In this document: in pieces, positions 25,477 to 34,483 of the stretch
How positions within the stretch are numbered: the stretch's first letter is position 1
Layout of the letters: every line of letters begins with the position of its first letter
Assembly: GCA_024692105.1 (NCBI GenBank)
Contig: JAILMZ010000101.1
Coordinates: forward strand, 1 to 51,473
Direction: 5' to 3'
Origin: Saccharofermentans sp.
GTDB lineage: Bacteria; Bacillota_A; Clostridia; Saccharofermentanales; Saccharofermentanaceae
DNA length: 51,473 nucleotides
Translations under genes and position numbers: made by a program
Notes under the pieces: generated by a model
The model's database searches: none
Told to the model about the DNA's origin: nothing
Seen by the model: only the letters and a program-made list of their open reading frames with translations

Positions 25477-27521
25477 ATAACAAAAGTTACTCCATAAGGA
25501 CCGACCTTAAGACTGGTTTCTTCTCCCGGCACCGCTTCAACAATACAACCGGAAGCGGCATTGTCTGAAGACTCCGTCATCTCTGCGGACATGCCGGAGA
25601 TGCTGTCCTTAACTGAAATGTTTACGGGATTCCCGGAACGGTTCAGTGCGAAGACTATTCTTTGCGCGCCTTTGCCCTCTTTGCCAAAGAAATCTCTTCC
25701 TTCCATCAGGAACCGCTCGAAAACGAGCACGTCGCCTGACGCATACAATGTTCGGTAGAAGCCTGTCCTGAGGCAGTCATTTGCGAGCCTGAGGCGGGCG
25801 ATGTTCCTTACATATGTAAGGTTATCTCTCTGCGCACCGTTTATATCGTTCCAGGGATAAGTCCTTCTGTTGAACGGATCCTTATATCCCTGCATCAAGA
25901 TCTCATCGCCGTAGTAGATGCAGCTTGCGCCTATATATGCGATCTGGAATGCATATGCCATTCTGGAAAGGGCAACGCATCTGTCATAGTCATGCTCTGA
26001 TACCGCGATCTTCTTCTGAACCTCACGATCGTCAGTATCCGGTGCGCCGCCGAGCATTGTGATGATCCTCGGGACGTCGTGCGAAGATACGAGGTTCATG
26101 ATGCAGTAGTATGCCTCGGCAGGATATCTTTCGCGGAAACCTTCGAACCTGTTGTCTGCTATGTCCGCACTGATGTATCCGCAGAGGAAATCCAGAAGGA
26201 TGTGTCTTAACGTATACCCCATGACGGAATCGTGCGTGTTGCCGAGCATGAAGTCCCTGTATGAACCGTAACTGCACTTGTTCGAAGCATCTTCCCATAC
26301 TTCTCCGACAAGCATTCCCTGCCCTTCGGTCTTTTCCTTTATGGTGGATCTCATCTGCCTGATGAAACCGTCCGGCAGCTCGTCGGACACATCAAGCCTT
26401 ATGCCGTCCGCGCCCCTTGAAGTCCAGGTATCGACCACGCCGTCCTTGCCGAAGATGAAATTCCTGTAAGACAGGTCATCTTCATTGACGTTCGGAAGAT
26501 CCGGAAATCCCCACCAGCAGTCATAACAGATGTTGCCCTTGGCGTCACGGTACATGTTGTACCAGGAACGGAACTTGCTCTCTGCGCCTTCGGAAAAGGC
26601 TTTGTAAGCACCTATCCCCTCATATCTGTCGAACTTGTTGAAGTATTTTGAATCAGCGCCTGTATGTGAGAACACGCCGTCCAATATGATCTTGATGCCG
26701 AGTTCCTTGGCCTTGGCAGACAATTCTTCAAAAGCAGCATTGCCGCCCAGTATCGGATCCACACTGAGATAATCTGCCGTGTCATATCTGTGCGAAGACC
26801 TGGCCTCAAATATCGGATTAAGATATATGATGTCTATTCCGAGGCTCTTGATGTATCCGAGTTTCTCGGTGATACCCTTGAGCGAACCGCCGTAGAAATC
26901 ACATGCCAGATAACCCGTCTCGGGTTTTCCGTAGATATCTACATCCTCGCCCCAATCTTCATGGTATATGCGTTCGGATCTGGGCGATGCGGAAGTCATC
27001 TTCTCAAAACTGAAATTTCTGTCCCTTGCGAACCTGTCCGGGAAGATCTGGTAGATCATGGAACCCTTCATCACATCAGGCGTATGGAATTCCTTGTTAT
27101 AAACGGTTATCTGGAATGCATAAGGATACTTGTCCTCATCAGCACCGACTCTCGGCGGACAGTCATAGACGCATCCTCCGCCGTCTTTTGTATCCCATCC
27201 TGCACCATAGAACCAGGTGCTGCCGCTTTCGGTGAACCTGAACCAGTAGAACAGTATGCAGGATTCATGCGGCACTCTGAGATTTACGTGATATCTGTTC
27301 GAACTTGCAAGTCTGTACATCGGCTCTTCGTGATATGAGAACTTGTACAGTCCGTACGTATAGCAGAAGGTTACGTTTGAAGCCGTATCCGGTGCATCCA
27401 AGAACAGATCAACATAGGAATCCGCGGGTCTTGCTCCGAACGGATCCCTGTAATCAGGCAGACGCGATGCATGTCTGCACCGCGCCTGTATGTTGTTTCT
27501 GATGTCTTCTTCAGAGGGCAT
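25449..27521 (-). CDS. GH13 family glycoside hydrolase (neopullulanase / alpha-amylase type)
   Basis: A 690-residue intracellular GH13 enzyme without a signal peptide. An N-terminal beta domain of the kind seen in neopullulanases (1-150) is followed by the catalytic barrel starting at GSMIYQIFPDRFARD. The nucleophile is the aspartate in GIRLDVSDE near 374, the acid/base is the glutamate in VGEVWED near 405, and the third acid is in SSHDVPR near 480. It would hydrolyse or debranch alpha-1,4/1,6 glucans, fitting glycogen turnover in this operon. Its ATG shares one base with the glgA stop (TAATG). The exact specificity (debranching versus maltodextrin hydrolysis) cannot be read from the sequence by eye. 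Confidence 0.9.
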   Translation of the reverse strand: MPSEEDIRNNIQARCRHASRLPDYRDPFGARPADSYVDLFLDAPDTASNVTFCYTYGLYKFSYHEEPMYRLASSNRYHVNLRVPHESCILFYWFRFTESGSTWFYGAGWDTKDGGGCVYDCPPRVGADEDKYPYAFQITVYNKEFHTPDVMKGSMIYQIFPDRFARDRNFSFEKMTSASPRSERIYHEDWGEDVDIYGKPETGYLACDFYGGSLKGITEKLGYIKSLGIDIIYLNPIFEARSSHRYDTADYLSVDPILGGNAAFEELSAKAKELGIKIILDGVFSHTGADSKYFNKFDRYEGIGAYKAFSEGAESKFRSWYNMYRDAKGNICYDCWWGFPDLPNVNEDDLSYRNFIFGKDGVVDTWTSRGADGIRLDVSDELPDGFIRQMRSTIKEKTEGQGMLVGEVWEDASNKCSYGSYRDFMLGNTHDSVMGYTLRHILLDFLCGYISADIADNRFEGFRERYPAEAYYCIMNLVSSHDVPRIITMLGGAPDTDDREVQKKIAVSEHDYDRCVALSRMAYAFQIAYIGASCIYYGDEILMQGYKDPFNRRTYPWNDINGAQRDNLTYVRNIARLRLANDCLRTGFYRTLYASGDVLVFERFLMEGRDFFGKEGKGAQRIVFALNRSGNPVNISVKDSISGMSAEMTESSDNAASGCIVEAVPGEETSLKVGPYGVTFVIYKVKLNNL

Positions 27522-29179
27522 TAGCCTTTGTTATCCTCCGGCTTGTCTGCAGGTTTCTTCTCCTGCTTCTTCTCTGTCTTTTTTGCAGCAGGCGCTTTCT
27601 TTGCCGCGGGCTTCTTCTTGGGAGCCGCTGTCTTAGGCGCTGACGCCTTCTTTGCAGGCTGCTTCGGCTCTTCAGCCTTCTTCTCTTCCCTGGCAGGGGC
27701 TTTCTCTTCTGCAGGCTTAAGTTCGATACCGCAGATCAGCGAGAAGAGACCTGCATATTCAGCTGCACTCTTCTTCCAGGAATAATCGCCCTTCATGCCC
27801 GTCTCGATGATGTGATTCCAAACATCCTTCTTGTGACGGTAGATGTCAGCAGCGTACTTGGTAACGAAGAGCAGCTCGTGCGCATTGATGTTCGCGAAAG
27901 AGAATCCGTTGCCTTCGCCTGTGTACTCGTTATAAGGCGTTACAGTATCCTTAAGACCGCCGGTCTCTCTTACGACAGGAACAGTACCGTATGCCATCGA
28001 TACGAGCTGGGACAATCCGCAAGGTTCGAAGATACTCGGCATCAGGAAGATATCCGCACCTGCATAGATAGTATGAGCAAGGGCGCCGTCGAAATCGATG
28101 CATGCGCACATCTTGCCGCGGTTGCGGTTTGCGATATCCTCAAGGGCTCTCTCGTAGTACGGATCGCCTGTACCGAGGATAACGACCTGCATGCCGTCAT
28201 AGAGCATCTCTTCAACAACATAGAGAAGGAGATCTAAGCCCTTCTGATCTACCAGTCTGGAGATCATTGCACACAGAGGCGCACCGGGATTGACTTCGAG
28301 CTGGAGCTGTTCCTGAAGTGACTTCTTGCAGGCGGCCTTACCCTTCTCATAGTTCTTGATCGTATACTTCATTGGGATCTTGTCATCCGTAGCGGGATTG
28401 TACTCAAGATCGTTCATGCCGTTCAGGATGCCCGATACCTTGTAAGCATACTTCTGGAGCGTATAGTTCAGACCTTCACCGTAGTAATCAGTCATTATCT
28501 CATACGCATATGTGGGAGATACCGTCGTAACGGAGTTAGAGAATACGATACCTGCCTTCATGAAGTTGATCGCCTTATCCTTGATGCAGAAGTCCTCGCG
28601 GATATACTCATCGGGAAGGTCGAGCATCTCACGGACGACATCGATTGAATGCACGCCCTGATACTTCAGATTGTGGATCGTATAAACGGTCTGAACATTG
28701 GTGTGATAGCCGTTCCTCTTGTAGTGACAATCGAGGAGCATGGGCATCATGCCGGTCTGCCAGTCATTGCAGTGAAGGACATTCGGCTCGAATCCCATGA
28801 AGTCTCCCATAAAGTCGAGGACTGCACGCTGATAGAAGCAATACCTCTCGATATCGAATACATAATCAACGTAAATCTGATCAAAGTTGAAATAGTATTC
28901 GTTGTCGACAAAATAGAAGATCACTCCGTTCTGCTCAAGAGAGAACAAACCTGCATAGAGAGAACGCCAGCCCATGTGGACCATCTTCCATCCGATGAAA
29001 CGGAGCTGCTCGCTGTACTTGACCTTGATCTTCTTGTAAAGAGGAAGGATTACTCTTGCGTCAACGCCCTGTCTGTTAAGTTCGACCGGAAGGCTTCCCA
29101 CAACGTCTGCAAGTCCGCCGACTTTGACGAAGGGACTGCATTCTGAAGTTGCCATTAAGACTCTGATAGATTTTTCCAT
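27521..29179 (-). CDS. glgA: Glycogen synthase with Lys/Ala/Pro-rich C-terminal tail
   Basis: A 552-residue GT5 glycogen synthase that adds glucose from ADP-glucose to growing alpha-1,4 chains. The ADP-glucose-binding KVGGLADVVGSLP is near residues 17-29. The C-terminal motif EPCGLSQLVSMAYGTVPVV and TGGLKDTV are intact, and the catalytic core ends near 485. The remaining ~65 residues form a low-complexity tail of Lys, Ala, Pro and Glu (AKKAPAAKKTEKKQEKKPAD). This tail is absent from standard GlgA (about 480 residues) and resembles histone H1-like C-termini. GlgB in the same operon has a similar tail. RBS GGAG is upstream; the gene follows glgD by 2 bases and is coupled to GH13. Confidence 0.95.
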   Translation of the reverse strand: MEKSIRVLMATSECSPFVKVGGLADVVGSLPVELNRQGVDARVILPLYKKIKVKYSEQLRFIGWKMVHMGWRSLYAGLFSLEQNGVIFYFVDNEYYFNFDQIYVDYVFDIERYCFYQRAVLDFMGDFMGFEPNVLHCNDWQTGMMPMLLDCHYKRNGYHTNVQTVYTIHNLKYQGVHSIDVVREMLDLPDEYIREDFCIKDKAINFMKAGIVFSNSVTTVSPTYAYEIMTDYYGEGLNYTLQKYAYKVSGILNGMNDLEYNPATDDKIPMKYTIKNYEKGKAACKKSLQEQLQLEVNPGAPLCAMISRLVDQKGLDLLLYVVEEMLYDGMQVVILGTGDPYYERALEDIANRNRGKMCACIDFDGALAHTIYAGADIFLMPSIFEPCGLSQLVSMAYGTVPVVRETGGLKDTVTPYNEYTGEGNGFSFANINAHELLFVTKYAADIYRHKKDVWNHIIETGMKGDYSWKKSAAEYAGLFSLICGIELKPAEEKAPAREEKKAEEPKQPAKKASAPKTAAPKKKPAAKKAPAAKKTEKKQEKKPADKPEDNKG

Positions 29180-29181
29180 GA

Positions 29182-30291
29182 TCAGATACCTGCTCCTTTT
29201 CCGATTACTACCGGATAGTCGGGATGACCGACAAGTTTGACTCCCGGTCTTACGAATGCGTTCTTATCAAGGATGACGTTCTCGAGATGGCAATTCTCGG
29301 AGATGTGAACGTCCTGCATGATGACGCAGTTCTTGACCGTCGTGTTCTTTGCTATTGTAACACTTCTGAATATGACGCATTCCTCGACCTTACCATAGAT
29401 ACGGCAACCGTCTGATACGATCGAATCGCTCATGTCAGCGTTGTCGAAGTAAAGTGTCGGTGCTTCGTCCTTGACCTTTGTATAGATGGGATTGCCGCTC
29501 CAGAACAGGTTGTTCCTTACGGAATCGGTAAGAAGCGACATCGAAGCATTGAAGTAAGCCTGTACGCTGTTGATCCTGAGTGCGACTCCGGAATACTCAA
29601 AGCCGAACACCTTGAGTTCGTCGAACATCTTTACGATGGAATGGATACCGAAGTGTGTCGTACCGTGTGCCATCTGTTTTGCGATGATGTCGATGAGAAG
29701 GTCTCTTCTCAGGCAGAGGATGCCGAGTGAGCACTTGGATGAAGCTGCCTTAGGCGGGTTGTAAAGCATGTCCCTTACAAAACCGTCCTCGTCAGTGTCG
29801 AGGATGTACGAAGGGTTGCCGTATTTCGTGCCGTCACGGTTATACATGACTGAGATGTCTGCGCCGGACTCCTCGTGAGATCTGATGAAATCATCGAATG
29901 TCGTATTAAGGATGATGTTCGAACCGGTAACGATTACATATGTCGAACGTGACTGTCTGAGGAAGTCCATGACACCCGTAAGTTCCTCGTCGGAGATCGT
30001 GCTGGATGCCTCGGAGTTTACATAAGGCGGCAGGATGTGCAGACCGTCGTTCTTTCTGTCGAGTGACCAAGCTGCACCTGTTCCCGTGTGGTCCATAAGT
30101 GACTTGTACTTGTTATATGTAAGCAAGCCAACATTCTTGATACCGGAGTTGACCATGTCAGAGAGCATGAAATCGATGATCCTGTATCTTCCTCCGAACG
30201 GCATAGCCGAGAGAGCTCTTGGGGTGGAAAGTTCACCGAGTGATATCTTTTTGTTGTCGGCCAGAATGAGGCCCATTGCGTTATTAAACAT
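29182..30291 (-). CDS. glgD: Glucose-1-phosphate adenylyltransferase subunit GlgD
   Basis: A 369-residue GlgD, the non-catalytic or regulatory paralogue of GlgC found in Bacillota. It has the nucleotidyltransferase fold at the N-terminus (ALSAMPFGGRYRIIDFMLSDMVNSG) and a left-handed beta-helix at the C-terminus (hexapeptide-like VTIAKNTTVKNCVIMQDV). The glycine-rich loop GGQGSRLG of GlgC is replaced by ILADNKKISLGEL, so it probably binds substrate poorly by itself. By family knowledge GlgC/GlgD heterotetramers are more active than GlgC alone. RBS GGAG lies upstream. The gene is 21 bases after glgC and directly before glgA. Confidence 0.95.
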   Translation of the reverse strand: MFNNAMGLILADNKKISLGELSTPRALSAMPFGGRYRIIDFMLSDMVNSGIKNVGLLTYNKYKSLMDHTGTGAAWSLDRKNDGLHILPPYVNSEASSTISDEELTGVMDFLRQSRSTYVIVTGSNIILNTTFDDFIRSHEESGADISVMYNRDGTKYGNPSYILDTDEDGFVRDMLYNPPKAASSKCSLGILCLRRDLLIDIIAKQMAHGTTHFGIHSIVKMFDELKVFGFEYSGVALRINSVQAYFNASMSLLTDSVRNNLFWSGNPIYTKVKDEAPTLYFDNADMSDSIVSDGCRIYGKVEECVIFRSVTIAKNTTVKNCVIMQDVHISENCHLENVILDKNAFVRPGVKLVGHPDYPVVIGKGAGI

Positions 30292-30312
30292 AGTATCTTA
30301 ATCTCCTTTCCC

Positions 30313-31572
30313 TCATACCCTGAATGTGCTCTCGATCACGGATTCTTCTTCCGCGACTTCAATGTCACTGTCGATCATGCTGTTCTGCGCGATCTTTGCG
30401 CCGTCCTTGATCTTCAGGCCGCGCTCAAATACGCAGATGCCTTCCGAGCAGAGCTTCTTGTTGGTGTAAGGGCCCTCTCCTGCAACAAAGCTTCCGGCTT
30501 CGACATTCTTTCCGATTATCGTGCCGAAATCGACGATGCAGCGCTCGATGTGTGCGCCTTCACCGACAACAACACCCGGCATCAGGACGCAATCCTTAAC
30601 AACTGCACCCTTCTCTACGATTACTGATTCAGACAGCACTGAATGCTCAACATCACCGAAGATGCGGCAGCCGTCGGTAAGTGCGGAGTTCCTTACTTTC
30701 GCGCCGGTTCCGATGAAGTGTGAAGGCTTGACCGGGTTCCTTGAGAAGATCTTCCATGATCTGTCGACGAGGTTGATCTCTTCAGGCTTATCCAGGATAT
30801 CCATGTTGGTCTCCCAGAGAGATGAGATCGTTCCAACGTCCTTCCAGTATCCGGAGAACCTGTAAGCGCAGAGCTTCTTGCCTTTTGCGAGAAGGTTCGG
30901 CACGATGTTCTTACCGAAATCGTTGTTGGAGTTGGGATCTGCCTCGTCCTCGATGAGAGCCTGGCGGAGAACATCCCATGTGAAGATGTATACGCCCATC
31001 GAAGCCAGATTGCTCTTCGGCTTTGCGGGCTTCTCGTCGAACTCCTCGATTACGTCGTCTTCCTTGGTGTTGAGGATACCGAATCTCGGCGCCTCTTCCC
31101 ACGGTACTTCGTATACGGCGAGGGTAGCATCTGCTCCCTTGTCGATGTGAGCCTTGAGCATTGCTGCGTAATCCATCTTGTAGATGTGGTCGCCTGAAAG
31201 GATGACAACATACTTAGGAGAGTTGTCGTCGACAAAGCTCATGTTCTGATAGATGGCATTTGCAGTTCCCTTGTACCATGAAGAACCGTCTGCAGTCTGG
31301 TACGGCGGCAGGATGTACGCACCGGCGTTGTTACGGTCGAGGTCCCACGGATGTCCGTTACCGACGTAAGTATTGAGTGCGAGGGGCTGATATTGTGTCA
31401 GCACGCCAACATACTCGATTCCAGAGTTGACACAGTTAGAAAGCGGGAAATCAATGATCCTGTAACGGCTTCCGAAAGGAACTGCAGGTTTTGCAATCGT
31501 CTTCGTCAGCACGCCGAGTCTTGATCCCTGTCCTCCTGCGAGTATCATCGCAACGACTTCAGTTTTTCCCAT
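30313..31572 (-). CDS. glgC: Glucose-1-phosphate adenylyltransferase
   Basis: A 419-residue catalytic ADP-glucose pyrophosphorylase, the committed step of bacterial glycogen synthesis. The nucleotide loop [14 protein letters not shown] is near residue 10, followed by [20 protein letters not shown] and [14 protein letters not shown] near 125. A C-terminal beta-helix domain carries hexapeptide repeats. It starts at an ATG with GGAGGT upstream. It pairs with GlgD encoded immediately after it. Confidence 0.97.
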   Translation of the reverse strand: MGKTEVVAMILAGGQGSRLGVLTKTIAKPAVPFGSRYRIIDFPLSNCVNSGIEYVGVLTQYQPLALNTYVGNGHPWDLDRNNAGAYILPPYQTADGSSWYKGTANAIYQNMSFVDDNSPKYVVILSGDHIYKMDYAAMLKAHIDKGADATLAVYEVPWEEAPRFGILNTKEDDVIEEFDEKPAKPKSNLASMGVYIFTWDVLRQALIEDEADPNSNNDFGKNIVPNLLAKGKKLCAYRFSGYWKDVGTISSLWETNMDILDKPEEINLVDRSWKIFSRNPVKPSHFIGTGAKVRNSALTDGCRIFGDVEHSVLSESVIVEKGAVVKDCVLMPGVVVGEGAHIERCIVDFGTIIGKNVEAGSFVAGEGPYTNKKLCSEGICVFERGLKIKDGAKIAQNSMIDSDIEVAEEESVIESTFRV

Positions 31573-31592
31573 AAGTTATACCTCCGCCCAAA

Positions 31593-33677
31593 TTATTTGG
31601 TCTTTTTAGATTTAGTTGTCTTTGCTGCAGCAGGCTTCTTCGCGGGAGCCTTCTTAGCTTCCGCTTTCTTGGCAGGAGCTTTCTTTGCAGCAGGCTTCTT
31701 CGCAGGAGCCTTCTTTACTTCCGTTTTCTTCGCAGCTGTCTTATTTGCTGCAGGCTTCTTTGCCTCTGACTTCTTGGCAGGAAGCTTCTTCTTGACGGGA
31801 TCCTTCACCTTCATGAAGTAGATACCCGCAAGAGGAGGAAGATTGACGGTAACGCGGTAAGGCTTTCCGTTCAAAGGCTCATCCACAGCCTCGAAACAGC
31901 CGTTCGCATCCGTTCCCGTAGGATAACCGGAACCGCCGTGGCTCATATCGTCTGTATTGAACACGATCTTGTATGTGCCGAGCTCATAGACCGGCATATC
32001 GTAGTTCTCGAGAGGCTGCGGAACCATGTTGAGAGCGACATATATATCGTTCTCCTTCGGATTCGGCGAAGACCTCTTGTAGATGAATACGTTGTTCTTC
32101 GTGTCAGATGCATCGATCCACTCGAATCCTGCCCATGTATGGTCATCGATCCAGAGCTGTGGATGATCGATATAGAATCTGTTCAGATCAGAGTTGAAGT
32201 TCTGCAGGAGCCTGTGAGACTCATAATCCAGCAGGAACCACTCGAGCTGCTCATAGAAACGCCACTCGATGAACTGACCGAACTCGGAGCCCATGAAGTT
32301 GAGCTTAGCGCCCGGATGGCTGATCTGATAGAGCATCATCGTCCTGAGGGAAGCGAACTTGCGCCATATATCACCAGGCATCTTGTCGATCAGGGAATGC
32401 TTGCCGTGAACGACCTCGTCGTGTGAAAGCGACAGGATATAGTTCTCTGCGAATGCATACATCATCGAGAAACAGAACTCATCGTGATGCCATGCCCTTG
32501 CATATGAATCAGTCGAGAAATAATCGAGGGTATCATGCATCCAGCCCATGTTCCACTTGTGGGTGAAGCCGAGGCCGCCGTCCTCAACGGGATGCGATAC
32601 CTTGGGCCATGCGGTTGATTCCTCTGCGATCAGCATCGCATATGGATATTCCTTACGTATGATGCTGTTCAGGTGCTTGAAGAACTCGATAGCTTCAAGG
32701 TTCTCATTGCCGCCGTACTTGTTCGGGATATACTGCTGTCTTCCGTAGTCCCTGTAGAGCATCGAAGATACGGCATCAACACGGATACCGTCGAGATGGT
32801 ACTCGTCGAGCCAGTATACGACGTTGGAGATGAGGAATGACTTAACCTCATTCTTGGAGTAATCAAATACGTATGTACCCCACTCCCTGTGCTCTCCGAT
32901 CCTGGGATCCGCGTACTCATAACAAGGAGTACCGTCGAATCTTACGAGACCTTCGAGATTCTTCGGGAAATGCGCGGGAACCCAGTCAAGGATGACTGCG
33001 ATACCGTTCTGGTGAAGTACGTCGACCATGAACTTGAAGTCCGCGGGTGTTCCGAATCTCGAAGTAACTGCATAGTATCCTGTTACCTGATATCCCCATG
33101 AATCGTCGAGCGGATGCTCTAAGACAGGCATGAGTTCGATGTGCGTATAGTTCATCTTCTTGCAGTAATCTGCCAGATCTATAGCGAGTTCACGGTAAGA
33201 GAAGAAGTTTCCGTCCGGATGACGGCGCCAGGAACCCAGGTGGATCTCATAGATATTGATAGGCTTGGCTGCGAGCGCATCCTTGCGGTTCTTGCAGAAC
33301 TTCTCGTCATTCCAGACATAATCGTCAGGCTCATAAAGGATGGACGCATTATTCGGCCTTGTCTCGAAATGCCTTGCAAAGGGATCACCCTTCTCATATA
33401 TGCGGTTGTCCGCACCAACAACGCGGTACTTATAACGGTCCCACTGCTGTGCATCCTGTACCTTCTGTTCCCAGATACCCGTATTGCCAAGCTTGAACAT
33501 CTGGCAGGAATTCCCATCCCAGTCATTGAAGTCGCCCATAATGCTGACCGAGCGCGCATTAGGAGCCCATACGCGGAATATAAAGCCCTTCCCGTTCTCA
33601 TCTTCGTAAGGATGAGAGCCCAGGAATCTGTAGCTCATGTAATTCTCGCCTTTGTTGAATAAGTAAGCTGCATCCAT
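31593..33677 (-). CDS. glgB: 1,4-alpha-glucan branching enzyme with cationic C-terminal tail
   Basis: A 694-residue GH13 branching enzyme that makes alpha-1,6 branches in glycogen. An N-terminal CBM48 module (GFIFRVWAPNARSVSIMGDFNDWD) precedes the barrel. The nucleophile is in GIRVDAVSSMLYRDY near 297, the acid/base in LIAEESTAWP near 352, and the third acid in LSHDEVVHGK near 405. The start at 33677 (MDAAYLFNKGEN) is preferred because it matches the family N-terminus; the upstream in-frame extension overlaps the leader. From about 626 to the end the protein is a tail of PAKK / AKKA units (APAKKPAAKKAPAKKAEAKK), absent from ordinary GlgB and like that of GlgA. It is the first gene of the operon. 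Confidence 0.94.
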   Translation of the reverse strand: MDAAYLFNKGENYMSYRFLGSHPYEDENGKGFIFRVWAPNARSVSIMGDFNDWDGNSCQMFKLGNTGIWEQKVQDAQQWDRYKYRVVGADNRIYEKGDPFARHFETRPNNASILYEPDDYVWNDEKFCKNRKDALAAKPINIYEIHLGSWRRHPDGNFFSYRELAIDLADYCKKMNYTHIELMPVLEHPLDDSWGYQVTGYYAVTSRFGTPADFKFMVDVLHQNGIAVILDWVPAHFPKNLEGLVRFDGTPCYEYADPRIGEHREWGTYVFDYSKNEVKSFLISNVVYWLDEYHLDGIRVDAVSSMLYRDYGRQQYIPNKYGGNENLEAIEFFKHLNSIIRKEYPYAMLIAEESTAWPKVSHPVEDGGLGFTHKWNMGWMHDTLDYFSTDSYARAWHHDEFCFSMMYAFAENYILSLSHDEVVHGKHSLIDKMPGDIWRKFASLRTMMLYQISHPGAKLNFMGSEFGQFIEWRFYEQLEWFLLDYESHRLLQNFNSDLNRFYIDHPQLWIDDHTWAGFEWIDASDTKNNVFIYKRSSPNPKENDIYVALNMVPQPLENYDMPVYELGTYKIVFNTDDMSHGGSGYPTGTDANGCFEAVDEPLNGKPYRVTVNLPPLAGIYFMKVKDPVKKKLPAKKSEAKKPAANKTAAKKTEVKKAPAKKPAAKKAPAKKAEAKKAPAKKPAAAKTTKSKKTK

Positions 33678-33741
33678 ATATGTAGCAACTGCCTCCCTCT
33701 TGAGGTTGATCGGCGCACCCCGAATAAAGGCACGCACTAAA

Positions 33742-33759
33742 GTGCGGATATCTCCGCAC
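33742..33759 (-). promoter_or_regulatory. 5' leader hairpin of the glycogen operon
   Basis: A perfect 7-bp inverted repeat GTGCGGA / TCCGCAC with a 4-base loop. It starts about three bases after the predicted transcription start near 33762. It may stabilise the mRNA 5' end or act as an operator. No terminator T tract follows, so it is not a simple attenuator. Confidence 0.5.
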
Positions 33760-33768
33760 GGTTTTAAT

Positions 33769-33797
33769 ATTATAAACTAATATAGAGGAATTACCAA
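33769..33797 (-). promoter_or_regulatory. Promoter of the glycogen operon
   Basis: On the minus strand TTGGTA (33792-33797) and TATAAT (33769-33774) are separated by 17 bases. The promoter lies just downstream of the terminator at 33811-33837 and about 90 bases before the glgB start. Confidence 0.7.
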
Positions 33798-33810
33798 CCA
33801 AAAATACAAA

Positions 33811-33837
33811 AAAACGCGGTGAAATTCACCGCGTTTT
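33811..33837. terminator. Terminator after the DUF2975 / regulator cassette
   Basis: A symmetric hairpin AAAACGCGGTG / CACCGCGTTTT with A and T tracts on both sides. It separates the regulator cassette from the glycogen promoter. Confidence 0.88.
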
Positions 33838-33886
33838 GTGCAAGTTTTACAGTCTGGCAACATCTTTCTTGGTCAGATACGCCCTT

Positions 33887-34093
33887 TCATTCGTCTTCCC
33901 TGTATTCGAGTATATCCCCCGGCTGGCAATCCAGCGCTTTGCAAATATCGTTGAGGGTCGAGAACCTGACAGCCTTTGCTTTCTGATTTTTGAGTACAGA
34001 GAGGTTGGCGGGAGTTATGCCTACCTTCTGTGCAAGCTCACCCGATGAGATCTTACGTTTCGCCATCATGACGTCGAGATTAACTATGATCAT
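33887..34093 (-). CDS. Small XRE-family (YozG-like) transcriptional regulator
   Basis: A 68-residue helix-turn-helix protein made almost entirely of one DNA-binding domain. The pattern is MIIVNLDVMMAKRKIS, ELAQKVGITPANLSVLKNQK and KALDCQPGDILEY. Small regulators of this YozG type are commonly encoded next to DUF2975 membrane proteins, as here. Its ATG overlaps the stop of the preceding gene (ATGA), so the three genes form one coupled unit. The target is unknown; autoregulation is a reasonable guess. Confidence 0.88.
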   Translation of the reverse strand: MIIVNLDVMMAKRKISSGELAQKVGITPANLSVLKNQKAKAVRFSTLNDICKALDCQPGDILEYREDE

Positions 34094-34473
34094 ATGCCTG
34101 CCTCCTTTACCGTTACCTCTGCTTCCGCACTGCGGAATTCATGATTCGAACCTTCACCGCAGCAATACACCTTATACGATCCGCTCTTTTCAAATATTAC
34201 GGTCTGTCCGTCTTCTGATAACGAAATCCCGGGTTCAAAGACTCCGTCCTCGCCAAACACTTCGGCGATGTATATCCGTTGACCTTCCTTATCGGCTACG
34301 TCAAACATCTCTTCAAGTCCGACTTCTTCTCCTGCCACACAGACAACACCTTCTTTGGGCGAGATCTCAGGAGTCTTGGAGATGTAGTCGTTAAGACTCC
34401 ATACTATATAGCCGAAACACAGGACCAAAAGGACGGCTATCACAGCGATTGCGGTCAAGATTACTTTCTTCAT
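34090..34473 (-). CDS. Hypothetical membrane-anchored extracytoplasmic protein
   Basis: A 127-residue protein that I do not recognise. Residues 5-27 form one hydrophobic segment (ILTAIAVIAVLLVLCFGYIVW) after a short basic start (MKK), so it is anchored with the rest outside the cell. The outer part is acidic, with a pair of adjacent cysteines (YCCGEG) and beta-strand patterns ending SAEAEVTV, like a small immunoglobulin-type or lipoprotein-like fold. It lies between the DUF2975 gene (10 bases upstream) and the regulator gene (4-base overlap), so it is probably functionally tied to that pair. Confidence 0.7.
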   Translation of the reverse strand: MKKVILTAIAVIAVLLVLCFGYIVWSLNDYISKTPEISPKEGVVCVAGEEVGLEEMFDVADKEGQRIYIAEVFGEDGVFEPGISLSEDGQTVIFEKSGSYKVYCCGEGSNHEFRSAEAEVTVKEAGI

Positions 34474-34483
34474 CTGTCCCTCC

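Noticed and set aside
31597..31821. Plus-strand frame rich in Phe/Ala opposite the GlgB tail (a similar one lies opposite the GlgA tail at 27528-27785)
   Set aside because: It is an antisense reading of Lys/Ala codons (AAG, GCC), producing false hydrophobic proteins. There is no RBS and the GlgB and GlgA frames are complete.
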